From an uncultured Mailhella sp. (GTDB lineage Bacteria; Desulfobacterota; Desulfovibrionia; Desulfovibrionales; Desulfovibrionaceae), in the NCBI GenBank assembly GCA_944322635.1, contig CALUPL010000005.1, positions 1 to 35,437 on the forward strand: a stretch of 35,437 bases of DNA. Direction: 5' to 3'. The notes under the pieces were generated by a model. The model saw nothing but the letters and a program-made list of their open reading frames with translations. It did not search any database and had not been told where the DNA came from. Position numbers and translations under genes: made by a program. Below, one piece after another: positions 8,237-16,576 of the stretch. Position 1 is the stretch's first letter. Each line of letters opens with the position of its first letter.

Positions 8237-9736
8237 TTACTTCCAGCTCATCCTGTTGAGGAAGAGGCTTTCATCGGGAGTCGGGGACCAGATCAGGTTC
8301 TTGTTGGCTCCGTAGATGTAGGCGACCTGATAGAGCGGCAGAATGTAGGCCTCATCCAGAATGATCTTGTCGGCTCCGGCGTAGAGTTCCACGCGCTTTG
8401 CCGGATCGAGGCAGATGCGGGCTTCGTCGAGCAGTCCGTCGAGGGTGGCGTTGCGGGTCTGGGACCAGGCGCTGCTGGAGTGCAGGAGAGGATAGACCAC
8501 GCCGTCGGCGTCCATGCAGGCGCAGGACCAGCGACCGAAGGAGATGTGAGGCCGGCCGGAAAGATCGCCCTGCTGAACGGCCTTGAGGAAGGATGCCTGA
8601 TCCATCATTTCAATGCGTACCTTGAGGCCGATGTCGGTGAGCATCTGCTGAACGGCCTGCACGATGCGCTGATCGTAGGACGGGGCCGTGGCGAAAATGA
8701 GTTCTTCCTTGGCGGCGTCTCCGGCTTCGGCAATCAGCTTTCTGGCCTTGTCGGGATCATAGGGATAGCCGGCCATTTCGCTGTAGCCCGCCATTTCCTT
8801 GGTGAGCATGGTGTCGGCTATGCGGTCCTGACCGTTCATCAGGCCGTCGATGATGCCCTGCTTGTCTATGCCGTAGGCTATGGCCTGGCGGACGAGCTTG
8901 TTGCTGGTGGGAGTGCGGCCGTTGTTGGTGCGCAGGAAGGCCACGCGTTCGGTGAGCGTCACCCGGGGTTCGCACACCTTGTCGTTTTTAATGGTGGCGG
9001 ACAGGTCGGGGTTCAGATCGACGGCCAGATCGGCCTTGCCCGTGCGCAGGTCGGCCACGCGGGTGCTGGGATCGGGCACGAAGCGGAATTCGGCCTTTTC
9101 GAAGAATCCCTTGTTGCCCCAGTACTTGTCGTTGCGCTGAAGAAGAATATGCACGCCGCGCTGCCATTCGACGAACTTGTAGGGGCCGCTGCCCACGGGC
9201 TTCTTGTTGAATTCTTCCTTGCCCACCTTTTCCACGTAGGCCTTGGGCACTATGCTCAGCTTGACGAGCTGGGCCAGCAGGGGAGGATAAGGCTTGCTGG
9301 TGGTGAAGACTACGCGGTCGGGACCGGTGACTTCCGCCTTGGAAACGGCTTCGAACTGACTGCGCTGGGGACTGGCGGTAGCCTTGTCGGTGATGCGGGT
9401 GATGCTGTACACCACGTCTTCCGGAGTGAGAGGCGTGCCGTCATGGAAGGTGATGTCCTTGCGGATGGTGAATTCGATCTGCGTGTCGTTCAGATATTTC
9501 CAGGAGGAGGCCACCGCCGGAATGATGGTGCCGTGGTTGTCGCGGGTGATGAGGTTGTCGAAAATGTTGCGATAGACGCCGTAGCTGTTCTGGTTCCACT
9601 GCATGTGCGGATCGCAGGTGGCCGTTTCGTTGCTCAGGTCGATGATGACGGTGTCCTTGGCCGCCCACGCGGGTGCAGAGGCAAGCAGAAGGGCACAGAG
9701 CATTCCCGTAAGATGTGTTCCTAGGCGTTTAAGCAT
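8237..9736 (-). CDS. Peptide/opine-type solute-binding protein (SBP family 5, DppA-like)
   Basis: The 499-residue periplasmic receptor has a signal peptide of about 25 residues (hydrophobic core then APAWA, cleavage before AKD). The mature part follows family 5: SNETATCDPH, RNIFDNLITRD, WKYLNDTQIEFTIRKDITFHDG, PLTPEDVVYSITRI, and GSGPYKFVEW. It captures the ligand and delivers it to the DppB/DppC-like permease. The start at 9736 has GGAGGA 5 nt upstream and overlaps the end of the preceding amidohydrolase gene by 8 nt. The family binds peptides, opines, nickel or glutathione, and the true ligand is not visible from sequence. Confidence 0.93.
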   Translation of the reverse strand: MLKRLGTHLTGMLCALLLASAPAWAAKDTVIIDLSNETATCDPHMQWNQNSYGVYRNIFDNLITRDNHGTIIPAVASSWKYLNDTQIEFTIRKDITFHDGTPLTPEDVVYSITRITDKATASPQRSQFEAVSKAEVTGPDRVVFTTSKPYPPLLAQLVKLSIVPKAYVEKVGKEEFNKKPVGSGPYKFVEWQRGVHILLQRNDKYWGNKGFFEKAEFRFVPDPSTRVADLRTGKADLAVDLNPDLSATIKNDKVCEPRVTLTERVAFLRTNNGRTPTSNKLVRQAIAYGIDKQGIIDGLMNGQDRIADTMLTKEMAGYSEMAGYPYDPDKARKLIAEAGDAAKEELIFATAPSYDQRIVQAVQQMLTDIGLKVRIEMMDQASFLKAVQQGDLSGRPHISFGRWSCACMDADGVVYPLLHSSSAWSQTRNATLDGLLDEARICLDPAKRVELYAGADKIILDEAYILPLYQVAYIYGANKNLIWSPTPDESLFLNRMSWK

Positions 9737-10622
9737 GCAAGTCCTCCTTGGGCTGTGCAGGTCTGCCGTGAGACAGGAAGGCAGGATTCAGCTCTTCCAT
9801 GAAGTTTTCATAATTTTTGGAAGAAGCGTGATAGGCTGCCAGTTCTCCTGCCGTACAAATCCATAATCCCGGAGTGTTCCGGGCGTGTTTCAAAAGGGAT
9901 TCCGCAAGGCCCGTGCGATAGCTGCGGCCGGTGAGCCATGGGTGCACGGTGGTCACAACGGAACCACCGAAACGTTCTATGGATTCACAAACATTCAGCC
10001 AGCTGTCGGCGGTGTCGGCAGTGGAGCGGGGAGCCCAGCGGTCGGCTCCGGTACCGGCGTAGCGGAAGAAAACGGCGTCATCCAGAGGCCACTGGATGGG
10101 AATTTCTGTCGTGTCGCCGAGAGAGTAGGGGTGGTCGTTTCCGGAGAGAGAGCTGTCGTAGGCAATGCCGGCCTTATGCAGAACGTCGAATGCCCAGGGC
10201 GTCATTTCCCAGGCCGGAGAACGGAAGCCCGAGGGCTTCTTTCCTGTATATTGGACGACGGTTTCCAGTCCCTTCTCCACAATTTCGGCAAACTGGTCCC
10301 GGGTCAGCTCACTGACGACTTCATGCAGAACGCCGTGCAGGCCGATTTCATGACCGGCTTTGACGAGAGTTTCCAGCAGCCAGGGGCGGGTGACGGCTTC
10401 ATGGACAGGAACAAAACAGGTGGCTCTGACTTCGTAGCGGGCCAGCAGGTCCAGAAGATTCCATATTCCCTCGCGCAGGCCGTAGAAGCGCTGCTCCAGT
10501 TCGTTCATGCTCAGAGAGGGCTGTTTACGGTTGCGCCACAGCTGCGGACTTTCGGCGTCCACGTCAATGGTGAAGCAGAAGGCGGCGCGGACGGATTCCG
10601 GCCAGACATACGGCTGTTTCAT
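9729..10622 (-). CDS. Polysaccharide-deacetylase-fold amidohydrolase
   Basis: The 297-residue protein starts at the ATG at 10622 behind GAAGGTGAGG; a frame extension further upstream has no site. Metal-site motifs of the NodB/polysaccharide deacetylase family are visible: TIDVDAE (Asp20 and Asp22), HGVLH (His96 and His100), and FRSPAW, plus TTVHPWL near the C-terminus. There is no signal peptide. Cytoplasmic members of this fold include PuuE allantoinases, cyclic imidases and formamidases rather than true polysaccharide deacetylases, so cleavage of a cyclic amide or an N-acyl group of an imported compound is more likely here than cell-wall work (inference). It is the first gene of the transport operon. 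Confidence 0.88.
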   Translation of the reverse strand: MKQPYVWPESVRAAFCFTIDVDAESPQLWRNRKQPSLSMNELEQRFYGLREGIWNLLDLLARYEVRATCFVPVHEAVTRPWLLETLVKAGHEIGLHGVLHEVVSELTRDQFAEIVEKGLETVVQYTGKKPSGFRSPAWEMTPWAFDVLHKAGIAYDSSLSGNDHPYSLGDTTEIPIQWPLDDAVFFRYAGTGADRWAPRSTADTADSWLNVCESIERFGGSVVTTVHPWLTGRSYRTGLAESLLKHARNTPGLWICTAGELAAYHASSKNYENFMEELNPAFLSHGRPAQPKEDLHA

Positions 10623-10660
10623 AACCTCACCTTCGTAAATATGATTGCCAAAAGGGAGCA

Positions 10661-10688
10661 AATTCCCCATATTGAACATGGTGGAATT
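10661..10688. promoter_or_regulatory. Candidate operator between the LysR gene and its divergent operon
   Basis: AATTCC (10661-10666) and GGAATT (10683-10688) form a 6-bp dyad spaced by 16 nt, about 40-65 nt upstream of the amidohydrolase start. LysR proteins bind imperfect dyads in such divergent intergenic regions. No clear -35/-10 pair could be assigned in the 167-nt gap. Confidence 0.35.
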
Positions 10689-10789
10689 ATGGATGAGAAT
10701 ATAACTTTCAGCCGATTACCTGTCCATTTCGTTTTTTTTATTCCGTCTATAACCTTGGGCGTGGAGTCGGCGATTCCGACGGAACTTTT

Positions 10790-11737
10790 ATGGACTGGAT
10801 GTATCTTAAAACATTTTATTATGCTGCCACGTTGAAAAGTCTCGGCAAGGCGGCTGCCGTCATGCACCGGTCACAGCCGGCCGTATCCAAGCAGATCAAG
10901 GCGCTGGAAGAATCGCTGGGGTGCCAGCTGTTCACGCGGCTGAACAGCCGGAACATGGTGCTTACGGAAGAGGGGCGCAGGGTCCTGCAGTTTACGGAGG
11001 ACGTCTTTCAAAGACGCCTTGCCCTGACCCGGGAACTGGAGAGCCTTCATGACGGAAGCCTGGGCAGGGTGACGCTGGCCGCGGGCACGGCGACGCTGAG
11101 CCTCATGCTGCCGGATGCCATCGACCGGTTCAGACGCCGGTATCCGGATGCCAGACTGACGCTTCTGGAGCGTTCTCCCGATCTTGCCCTTGAAATGCTG
11201 AGTCATGGAAAGATAGACCTTACTCTGGCTCTGGAATCGCAGGTTCCGGCCCATCTGGCCACCTATCATTGGAAGACGGCGCATTTCGTCCTCATGGTTC
11301 CCAAGGGGCACGAGCTTACGAAATGCAGAAACATTCAGCTGGAGGACGTGGCCCGCTATCCCATCATCAAACTGGCCTCTCACATCCGCTTTGCCTCGGG
11401 GACGAAGCTGGAGCAGGCTTTTGCGGAACACGGACTGAAGATGGATGTCTTTCTGGAAGCCAGGAACATTTATCTCATGGGAGAATACGTCCGACGGGGG
11501 TTCGGCATAAGTCTGGTAACGTCGCTTTCGGGGGGAATGCCGCTGTTTCGCGACGAACTGGATTTTATGCCTCTCGATCATCTGTTTCAGCCGGAAGGCA
11601 TTCTGATATGCACGCGGAAAAACGCGCTGCTTTCCCGCTGTGCCAGTCAGCTTTTGAACGTACTGCTGGAAGAGGAGGAGAAAGAGGAGCCCCGTCGTCA
11701 GATCGACGATCGAAATTCCGGCAAAGTTCGTTCATAA
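10790..11737 (+). CDS. LysR-family transcriptional regulator
   Basis: The 315-residue protein has the LysR N-terminal winged helix-turn-helix (MYLKTFYYAATLKSLGKAAA, SQPAVSKQIKALEESLG, LFTRL) in the first 60 residues and then the two-lobed effector domain (about 90-295) with the usual TLAAGTATLSLMLPDAI start. The start at 10790 has only a weak GGAA site; an in-frame ATG 9 nt later is possible. It diverges from the peptide-type transport operon, the classical position for a LysR regulator that senses the operon's substrate or product and activates transcription. It ends 52 nt from the convergent metallo-hydrolase gene. Confidence 0.93.
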   Translation: MDWMYLKTFYYAATLKSLGKAAAVMHRSQPAVSKQIKALEESLGCQLFTRLNSRNMVLTEEGRRVLQFTEDVFQRRLALTRELESLHDGSLGRVTLAAGTATLSLMLPDAIDRFRRRYPDARLTLLERSPDLALEMLSHGKIDLTLALESQVPAHLATYHWKTAHFVLMVPKGHELTKCRNIQLEDVARYPIIKLASHIRFASGTKLEQAFAEHGLKMDVFLEARNIYLMGEYVRRGFGISLVTSLSGGMPLFRDELDFMPLDHLFQPEGILICTRKNALLSRCASQLLNVLLEEEEKEEPRRQIDDRNSGKVRS

Positions 11738-11789
11738 GTCGTCTGTTCGGCGTGTTCTGGACGAAGGAACGAAGACGAAAAACGGATTT

Positions 11790-12584
11790 TCAGGGCAGAG
11801 TGAGGCTCATTCCGCCGGAAAGATAGAGAATTCGATCACCGAGCGTCCGTTTCAGAACTTCGAACTGCCGTTGCCCCGTGCAGTGGCAGGTGCAGTACCT
11901 GGTGGGAAGTCCGGACAGGGCCGTGGCCGCCTCCTCCAGTTCGGCACGTCCGCCTTTTTCCAGATCGAGCGACATGAAATGAAAGCCTCCGATGAAGACG
12001 TCGGGGCGAAACCAGTGCAGAATGTTCAGCACGCCCTTGTGTGAGCATCCGCTTATGGTGACGAGTCGGCCGCTTTCTCGAATGTTCAGGTATTGCTCAT
12101 GGCAGAAGTCATCCGGCACGAAGCGGTCGTTTCGGAGCATGAGAAGATTTCCGCTGTGTGAGGCAAAGGGTCTTTCTCCGTCGTTGCAGTCGTCGAGCCA
12201 CAGTCCGTCGTCGAGCGCGACTCTGCCATCCGTGAGCACAATGCGAGGATTTTCTGCAAGGGAAGCATCCATGCCTATTTCCCTGCCGTCGCCGGAACGG
12301 TGCCGTTCAAAAGCTCGTTTATGAACATAGACGGGGGCATGGTCGTTGATTTCGAGAAAGCGGAGCAGTCCGCCGGTATGATCATAGTGTCCGTGGGAAA
12401 TGACGGCCATGTCCACGTCGCGCAGGTCGATGCCCAGCATTTCAGCGTTGCGGGAAAAAGCGTCCGATTGTCCCGTATCGAAGAGAATGCGGTGCTTTTT
12501 CGTTTCAATGCAGAGGCTCAGGCCGTGTTCCGCCGTGAGACGGGGATCGGACGAGGTATTTTCCAGAAGCATGACGACTTTCAT
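11790..12584 (-). CDS. Metallo-beta-lactamase-fold hydrolase (RFA-P synthase-like family)
   Basis: The 264-residue protein starts at the ATG at 12584 with a GGAG about 11 nt upstream; the longer frame upstream has no site. The metal motif is HGHYDHTGG (His64, His66, Asp68, His69), the N-terminus has LCIETKKHRILFDTGQS, and a second site lies in SGCSHKG. This arrangement resembles proteins annotated as 7,8-dihydropterin-6-methyl-4-(ribofuranosyl)aminobenzene-phosphate synthase-like, a family found in many anaerobes that lack methanopterin, where the true role is unknown. The C-terminal CHCTG supplies another conserved His. It is divergent from the LysE-type exporter. Confidence 0.88.
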   Translation of the reverse strand: MKVVMLLENTSSDPRLTAEHGLSLCIETKKHRILFDTGQSDAFSRNAEMLGIDLRDVDMAVISHGHYDHTGGLLRFLEINDHAPVYVHKRAFERHRSGDGREIGMDASLAENPRIVLTDGRVALDDGLWLDDCNDGERPFASHSGNLLMLRNDRFVPDDFCHEQYLNIRESGRLVTISGCSHKGVLNILHWFRPDVFIGGFHFMSLDLEKGGRAELEEAATALSGLPTRYCTCHCTGQRQFEVLKRTLGDRILYLSGGMSLTLP

Positions 12585-12741
12585 GGCAGGACTCCGTGCA
12601 CAGGAAGAGGGGAGAATGCCAGCGTACGCTTCGAATCTCTGTCTGTCCACGGTCTGAGCGTTTGTGCTTTTCAAGTGTGGTCGAGGCGTAGTTTTCTCCG
12701 GATCGGGAAGAGTTTTTCCCGCAGCAGAAAATGAGGATGAC

Positions 12742-13359
12742 ATGGATTGTTTTTTTCAGGGACTGACCATGGGGTTTGCTTATGTCGCACCCATAGGGAT
12801 GCAGAATCTTTTCGTTATCAATGCCGTGTTGACGAAAACGCGTTCACAGGCCTTTGCAACGGCAATCATCGTCATTTTTTTCGACATTACGCTGGCGCTT
12901 GCCTGCTTCTGGTGGATGGGGGCCGTCATGCAGAGGCATGTTCTTCTGCAGAGGCTGATTCTTCTGATCGGCAGTCTTGTGGTTCTTTACATCGGACAGG
13001 GACTGCTGAGGGCGGGAGCAGTGGAAATAGAGCGCGGGAGCAGCCCCGTTTCCCTGGCGAAAACGGTTTCCTTTGCCTGCGTGGTCACATGGTTCAATCC
13101 GCAGGCCGTGCTTGACGGTACAATGATGCTCGGGGCCTTTCATGCCATGCTGGCCGAAGAGGGCGCTCTGCCGTTCATCTCCGGCGTGATGACGGCCTCC
13201 GTGTTGTGGTTTTTGTCGCTTACGGCGGCGGTTTCCCTGTTTTCCGCCGGCTTCGGTCCCAAAGTTCTGCGCTTCATCAACGTCGTGTCCGGACTCGTCA
13301 TCGTGGGATACGGGTGCCATCTTTTCCTGACGGGAATCATGCAGCTGACGGGACTGTGA
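12742..13359 (+). CDS. LysE/ArgO-type amino-acid exporter
   Basis: The product is 205 residues with about six hydrophobic helices. The start at 12742 is chosen because GAGG lies just upstream; an upstream in-frame ATG at 12664 would prefix an unlikely hydrophilic leader. The first helix carries GFAYVAPIGMQNLFVINAVL, the LysE-family P-x-x-x-QN signature, and the middle has CVVTWFNPQAVLDG, close to the N-P motif of ArgO/LysE. Such exporters release surplus basic amino acids or related solutes; the substrate here is not known. The 157-nt gap to the divergent metallo-hydrolase gene holds both promoters, but no clear hexamers were identified. Confidence 0.9.
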   Translation: MDCFFQGLTMGFAYVAPIGMQNLFVINAVLTKTRSQAFATAIIVIFFDITLALACFWWMGAVMQRHVLLQRLILLIGSLVVLYIGQGLLRAGAVEIERGSSPVSLAKTVSFACVVTWFNPQAVLDGTMMLGAFHAMLAEEGALPFISGVMTASVLWFLSLTAAVSLFSAGFGPKVLRFINVVSGLVIVGYGCHLFLTGIMQLTGL

Positions 13360-13539
13360 GATGGGGCTCATGCGCGCAGGAGCGGCCGGGGTGCCCTGCC
13401 TTGCGTCGCCGTGCCTTCCGCCGCGTTGAAGCGGTCTTTTCCGCGGGAGTCAAGGAAGATCGGAGTCTTCGGCCGAAGCGGATGTTCCGAGAGTCCCGGA
13501 CGCGCAGGAATCAGAAGGCCGTTTTTTGTGTAACTGTTT

Positions 13540-14223
13540 CTAAATTTCTTTAATTTTCAATATGTTGTATGATATGTTCGTATCATAGACATCCATGCCT
13601 TCCACCTGTTTCAGCATGGATACGACCCGAATGGTTACGGGCAGTACAAGCACTTCATAGGCCGTTTTGGCGAAAATCTGAATCGCCATCATTTTCAGAA
13701 GTTCCTGCACCGGAACGAGGCCTCCGAAGGCCAGAGGAAAGAAGATGAAGGAGTCTGCGCTTTCACCGACGAGCGTGGAGAGAATGGCGCGGGCGGAAAA
13801 GTTTTTTCCTCCGCTGGAAATCTTCATTCGGCTCATCACGTAGGCGTTGAGAAAGGAGCCGAGCAGAAATGCCAGAAGACTCGACGCGGCGATGCGTGGA
13901 GCAAGGCCGAATATGAAACGGAAGGCGGAGTCTCCTTCCCAGAAGGGAGCGGAGGGCAGAGCCACGGCCAGCTGGAAGAGCGCCACCATGGCGAAATTGA
14001 CGGCGAAGCCGAGCCAGATGATGAGGCGAGCCTTGGTAAAGCCCCATACTTCGGCTATGCAGTCGTTGATGATGTAGGAAACGGGAAAGACCAGAAAGCC
14101 CGCGGTGATGGTGACCGGACCGAGTTGAATGATCTTGGTTTCCAGAAGATTGGAAGCGATGAGGCAGACGCAGAACACGACGCCGAGAAGCATGAATGAA
14201 AGCGAGACGGTAGTGTTTTTCAT
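13540..14223 (-). CDS. yhhQ: Queuosine precursor transporter (YhhQ/VUT family)
   Basis: The 227-residue integral membrane protein has six or so hydrophobic segments and the family pattern around SNLLETKIIQLG, FPVSYIINDCIAEVWGF and LVGESADSFIFFPLAFGG. Family members import the queuosine precursors preQ0 or preQ1 used for modifying tRNA wobble guanine. The ribosome-binding site before the ATG at 14223 is weak, and an ATG ten codons in is an alternative. The gene has a structured leader (14271-14311) but not a recognisable preQ1 riboswitch. It sits alone, convergent with the LysE-type gene. Confidence 0.88.
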   Translation of the reverse strand: MKNTTVSLSFMLLGVVFCVCLIASNLLETKIIQLGPVTITAGFLVFPVSYIINDCIAEVWGFTKARLIIWLGFAVNFAMVALFQLAVALPSAPFWEGDSAFRFIFGLAPRIAASSLLAFLLGSFLNAYVMSRMKISSGGKNFSARAILSTLVGESADSFIFFPLAFGGLVPVQELLKMMAIQIFAKTAYEVLVLPVTIRVVSMLKQVEGMDVYDTNISYNILKIKEI

Positions 14224-14270
14224 GACTTGTTTTTTACGTGGTTTTCAAGCACACGGCTGAAAATGGCGGA

Positions 14271-14311
14271 GCCTGTCTGCGGCCCGACGCGGGACCTGAC
14301 GTCAGACAGGC
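14271..14311 (-). other. Hairpin in the leader of yhhQ
   Basis: GCCTGTCTG (14271-14279) and CAGACAGGC (14303-14311) form a 9-bp stem whose 23-nt loop contains an inner CCCG/CGGG pairing. It ends about 48 nt before the yhhQ ATG. It could be a leader regulatory structure, or the last part of read-through protection behind the upstream aminotransferase terminator. Confidence 0.4.
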
Positions 14312-14315
14312 TTGG

Positions 14316-14382
14316 AAAAAAGACGGGTCGCGCCGAGGCGGCGCGACCCGTTCCGGCGCGGGAAAAACGTTTTTCCCGCGCC
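14316..14382 (-). terminator. Tandem terminator hairpins after the aminotransferase gene
   Basis: Two hairpins follow the stop codon in the minus sense. The first is a perfect palindrome of 28 bp at 14355-14382 (arms GGCGCGGGAAAAA and complement). The second has arms ACGGGTCGCGCCG (14323-14335) and its exact complement (14339-14351) with a 3-nt loop and is followed by six T (14321-14316). The second hairpin is a strong intrinsic terminator. Confidence 0.88.
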
Positions 14383-14389
14383 TTTTCTG

Positions 14390-15655
14390 TTAACGGCTTT
14401 CGCGGACGAGGGCGGCAATGCGCTCTATGCCGGTTTTCACCACGTCGCGGGAAGGTCCGTAGGAGAAGCGTACCCAGGAACGATAAGGCTCTTCGGCAGG
14501 GCGGGTTCTGTAGGGGCGCACGTCGAAGAAGCGGCCGGGCACGGTCATGACCTTGCGGGCGAGGCAGGCGTGGAAGAAAGCGTCGGCGTCGTTGAGGGGG
14601 GCGGGCAGGTCGCGTATGCAGGCCCATATGTAGAAGGTGCCGCGCGGTTCGGCGGCGGGGCGGATGCCTATTTCGGCCAGTCCGTCCAGCATGAGCTTGC
14701 GCTTGTAGGCGAACTCGGCGCGCAGGGCGGTGGTTTCCTGCTCCACGCGGGAAGGCTCAAGGGCGGCGATCGTGGCACGCTGGGTGAGCATGGAGGGGCC
14801 GCCGTCCACGGCGCTTGCCGCGCGGTTGAGCATTTCAATGATGTGCTTCGGGCCTACGGCCCAGCCGGCACGCCATCCGGGATAGCGATGGCTTTTGGTG
14901 AGGCCGTCGAAGATGACCACGGGGTCCTTATCCACATCTTCCACAAATTCGGCCGCAGACACGGGACCGGAAGCCGGAGAGCCGTCTTCGTTGTAGATGA
15001 AGTGGGAATAAAATTCGTCGCTGCCGAGCAGGCAGTTTTCTCTGCGGGCCGTGGCTACATAGCTTTCCAGCGTTTCGCCGGAAATGAGTTCGCCGGTGGG
15101 GTTGCAGGGATTGGAGAACACGAAGACGTTGGCGCGTTCCTGATGAATGAAGTTTTCCAGCGTTTCCGCGGGAATGGAGAAGGCGTCTTTTTCCGAGGCC
15201 CGGATAGGCAGAAGCACGCAGCGGTTGCGCAGGCTGTAGAGATAGTCTTCGTAGGCGGTGTAGTCGGGATTTTTGTAGGCGATGCGCGCGCCGTCGGCAA
15301 GAATGGTGTAGAGACGGGTAAGCGCAAGACGGCCGCCGCTGGCAAAGCTGACGTTGTCCGCCGTGTACTTGGACTTTCCGCGGCGGTAGGTTCTGTTCAC
15401 CATGTCGGCTATGGCCTCACGCACTTCACCGGTACCGCCCACGGGACCGTAGGCATGGTCGGCAGGATCGATGTCGATGTGGTTGATGCGCTCGGGCGCG
15501 CCGGGCATGTCGCCGACTTCAGGCTGTCCCTGTCCGAGGTTGCACCAGTCGGGGTGACCGTTCCAGAATCCCAGCTTGGAAGCTTCGTGAACGACCCAGA
15601 TGACGCCCATGTAGGGAACGTCCCTGACCATGGGGAAAGAGGAGGACATGTCCAT
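14390..15655 (-). CDS. PLP-dependent aminotransferase, class I/II
   Basis: The 421-residue protein starts at 15655 behind AAGGAG. Fold-type I features are NPCNPTG at 182-188, DEFY at 213-216 (PLP ring-stacking Asp), and GLTKSHRYPGWRAGW with Lys254 as the PLP-binding lysine. The C-terminus carries the conserved Arg that binds the substrate carboxylate (WVRFSYG). The N-terminus MVRDVPYMGVIWVVHEA resembles bacterial aspartate/tyrosine-type aminotransferases. It should transaminate an amino or keto acid in the cytoplasm; substrate not visible. It ends the M20/AbgT/phosphoribosyltransferase cluster, separated from the phosphoribosyltransferase by 234 nt, so it may have its own promoter. Confidence 0.9.
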   Translation of the reverse strand: MDMSSSFPMVRDVPYMGVIWVVHEASKLGFWNGHPDWCNLGQGQPEVGDMPGAPERINHIDIDPADHAYGPVGGTGEVREAIADMVNRTYRRGKSKYTADNVSFASGGRLALTRLYTILADGARIAYKNPDYTAYEDYLYSLRNRCVLLPIRASEKDAFSIPAETLENFIHQERANVFVFSNPCNPTGELISGETLESYVATARRENCLLGSDEFYSHFIYNEDGSPASGPVSAAEFVEDVDKDPVVIFDGLTKSHRYPGWRAGWAVGPKHIIEMLNRAASAVDGGPSMLTQRATIAALEPSRVEQETTALRAEFAYKRKLMLDGLAEIGIRPAAEPRGTFYIWACIRDLPAPLNDADAFFHACLARKVMTVPGRFFDVRPYRTRPAEEPYRSWVRFSYGPSRDVVKTGIERIAALVRESR

Positions 15656-15889
15656 GCGAAAGAGTCTCCTTGTGTTCGTTACAGGGTGCTGCCGGAACCG
15701 TAATGGCGGTGGATGTTGCGCGTCACGGAAAATCCTGGCGGGGTGAACAGGTCGGATCGGCCTCTGCGTGCTGTGGAAGGAAGGGCGAGAACGGCTTTCT
15801 GCGGCAGTTCGTCGCAGTGTCCTCGTTCTCCCCATCCTTTCGGCATACAGGGACGGCGCTGTCCGGCCGGAAATGCGCTGCGGAAAAGA

Positions 15890-16468
15890 TCAGTCGAGTT
15901 TGTCCAGAGGCGTGTAGGTACCGTCGGGATTGGGACGGAACACATAGTGCTCCTTCAGGTAGATGATGTCCTTGCGGTGTACCGACTGCAGTTCTGCCAG
16001 AATGGCGGCGCGGGCCACAACTTCGGCACCGGCGGCGCGGGCCAGGGATTCAATGGCCTCGATGGACTCGCCGGTGGCTATGACGTCGTCGATGAGGGCC
16101 ACGCGCTTGCCGCGGATTTTTTCCGCTTCGCAGCCGTCGAGCCACAGGGTCTGTTCCTTCTGCGTGGTGACGGAGAACACGGAATGGGAGATGGGGTTCT
16201 GCATATAGGGCTTGCGGCTCTTTCTGGCTACGACGAAGTCCTTCATGCCCATGAGTCGGCTGATTTCATAGGTGAGGCAGATGCCCTTGGCTTCGGCCGT
16301 CATGAGAACGTCCACTTCCGGCAGACGTTTCATGAGTTCGGGAGCGACGGTCTGGATGAGTTCGGTGTCGGAAAGCACGACGAAGCTGGCAAGGGCGAGA
16401 TTCTCTCCTATCTTGACGAAGGGCAGCTTGCGCTTGAGTCCCATGATTTCAAAGTCGAAGTATTCCAC
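15890..16468 (-). CDS. Phosphoribosyltransferase family protein (adenine/xanthine PRT-like)
   Basis: The 192-residue protein starts with GTG at 16468, 6 nt after a clear AGGAGG. The PRPP-binding loop VALIDDVIATGES lies at residues 123-135, and the flexible-loop region has ARKSRKPYM near 81-89. This combination matches purine-type PRTs (Apt/Xpt and relatives) or PRT-fold regulators. It could salvage a purine base or act as a sensor. No DNA-binding domain is present. It follows the AbgT transporter gene after 108 nt with a hairpin, so it is probably co-transcribed with it. Confidence 0.88.
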   Translation of the reverse strand: MEYFDFEIMGLKRKLPFVKIGENLALASFVVLSDTELIQTVAPELMKRLPEVDVLMTAEAKGICLTYEISRLMGMKDFVVARKSRKPYMQNPISHSVFSVTTQKEQTLWLDGCEAEKIRGKRVALIDDVIATGESIEAIESLARAAGAEVVARAAILAELQSVHRKDIIYLKEHYVFRPNPDGTYTPLDKLD

Positions 16469-16533
16469 GTGGCCTCCTGATGAGAGTATATTGAAAAGGG
16501 CTTTTATAAGGTCGAGGTGATTGAAGAGAAAGT

Positions 16534-16567
16534 CCCGCGGCAGGGCGACGGGGCGTCCCGCCGCGGG
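16534..16567 (-). other. Intercistronic hairpin between AbgT and phosphoribosyltransferase genes
   Basis: CCCGCGGC (16534-16541) pairs with GCCGCGGG (16560-16567), and further partial pairing is possible inside. No good U tract follows, so partial termination or mRNA stabilisation is more likely. Confidence 0.5.
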
Positions 16568-16576
16568 GAAAAGGGC

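Noticed and set aside
13360..13539. Gene in the gap between the LysE-type gene and yhhQ
   Set aside because: Only a 12-bp palindrome (13467-13478) and a short T run were seen; no coding signal or ribosome-binding site.
14224..14320. preQ1 riboswitch upstream of yhhQ
   Set aside because: The leader has a hairpin and an A-rich stretch, but the known preQ1-I loop and tail sequences could not be matched.
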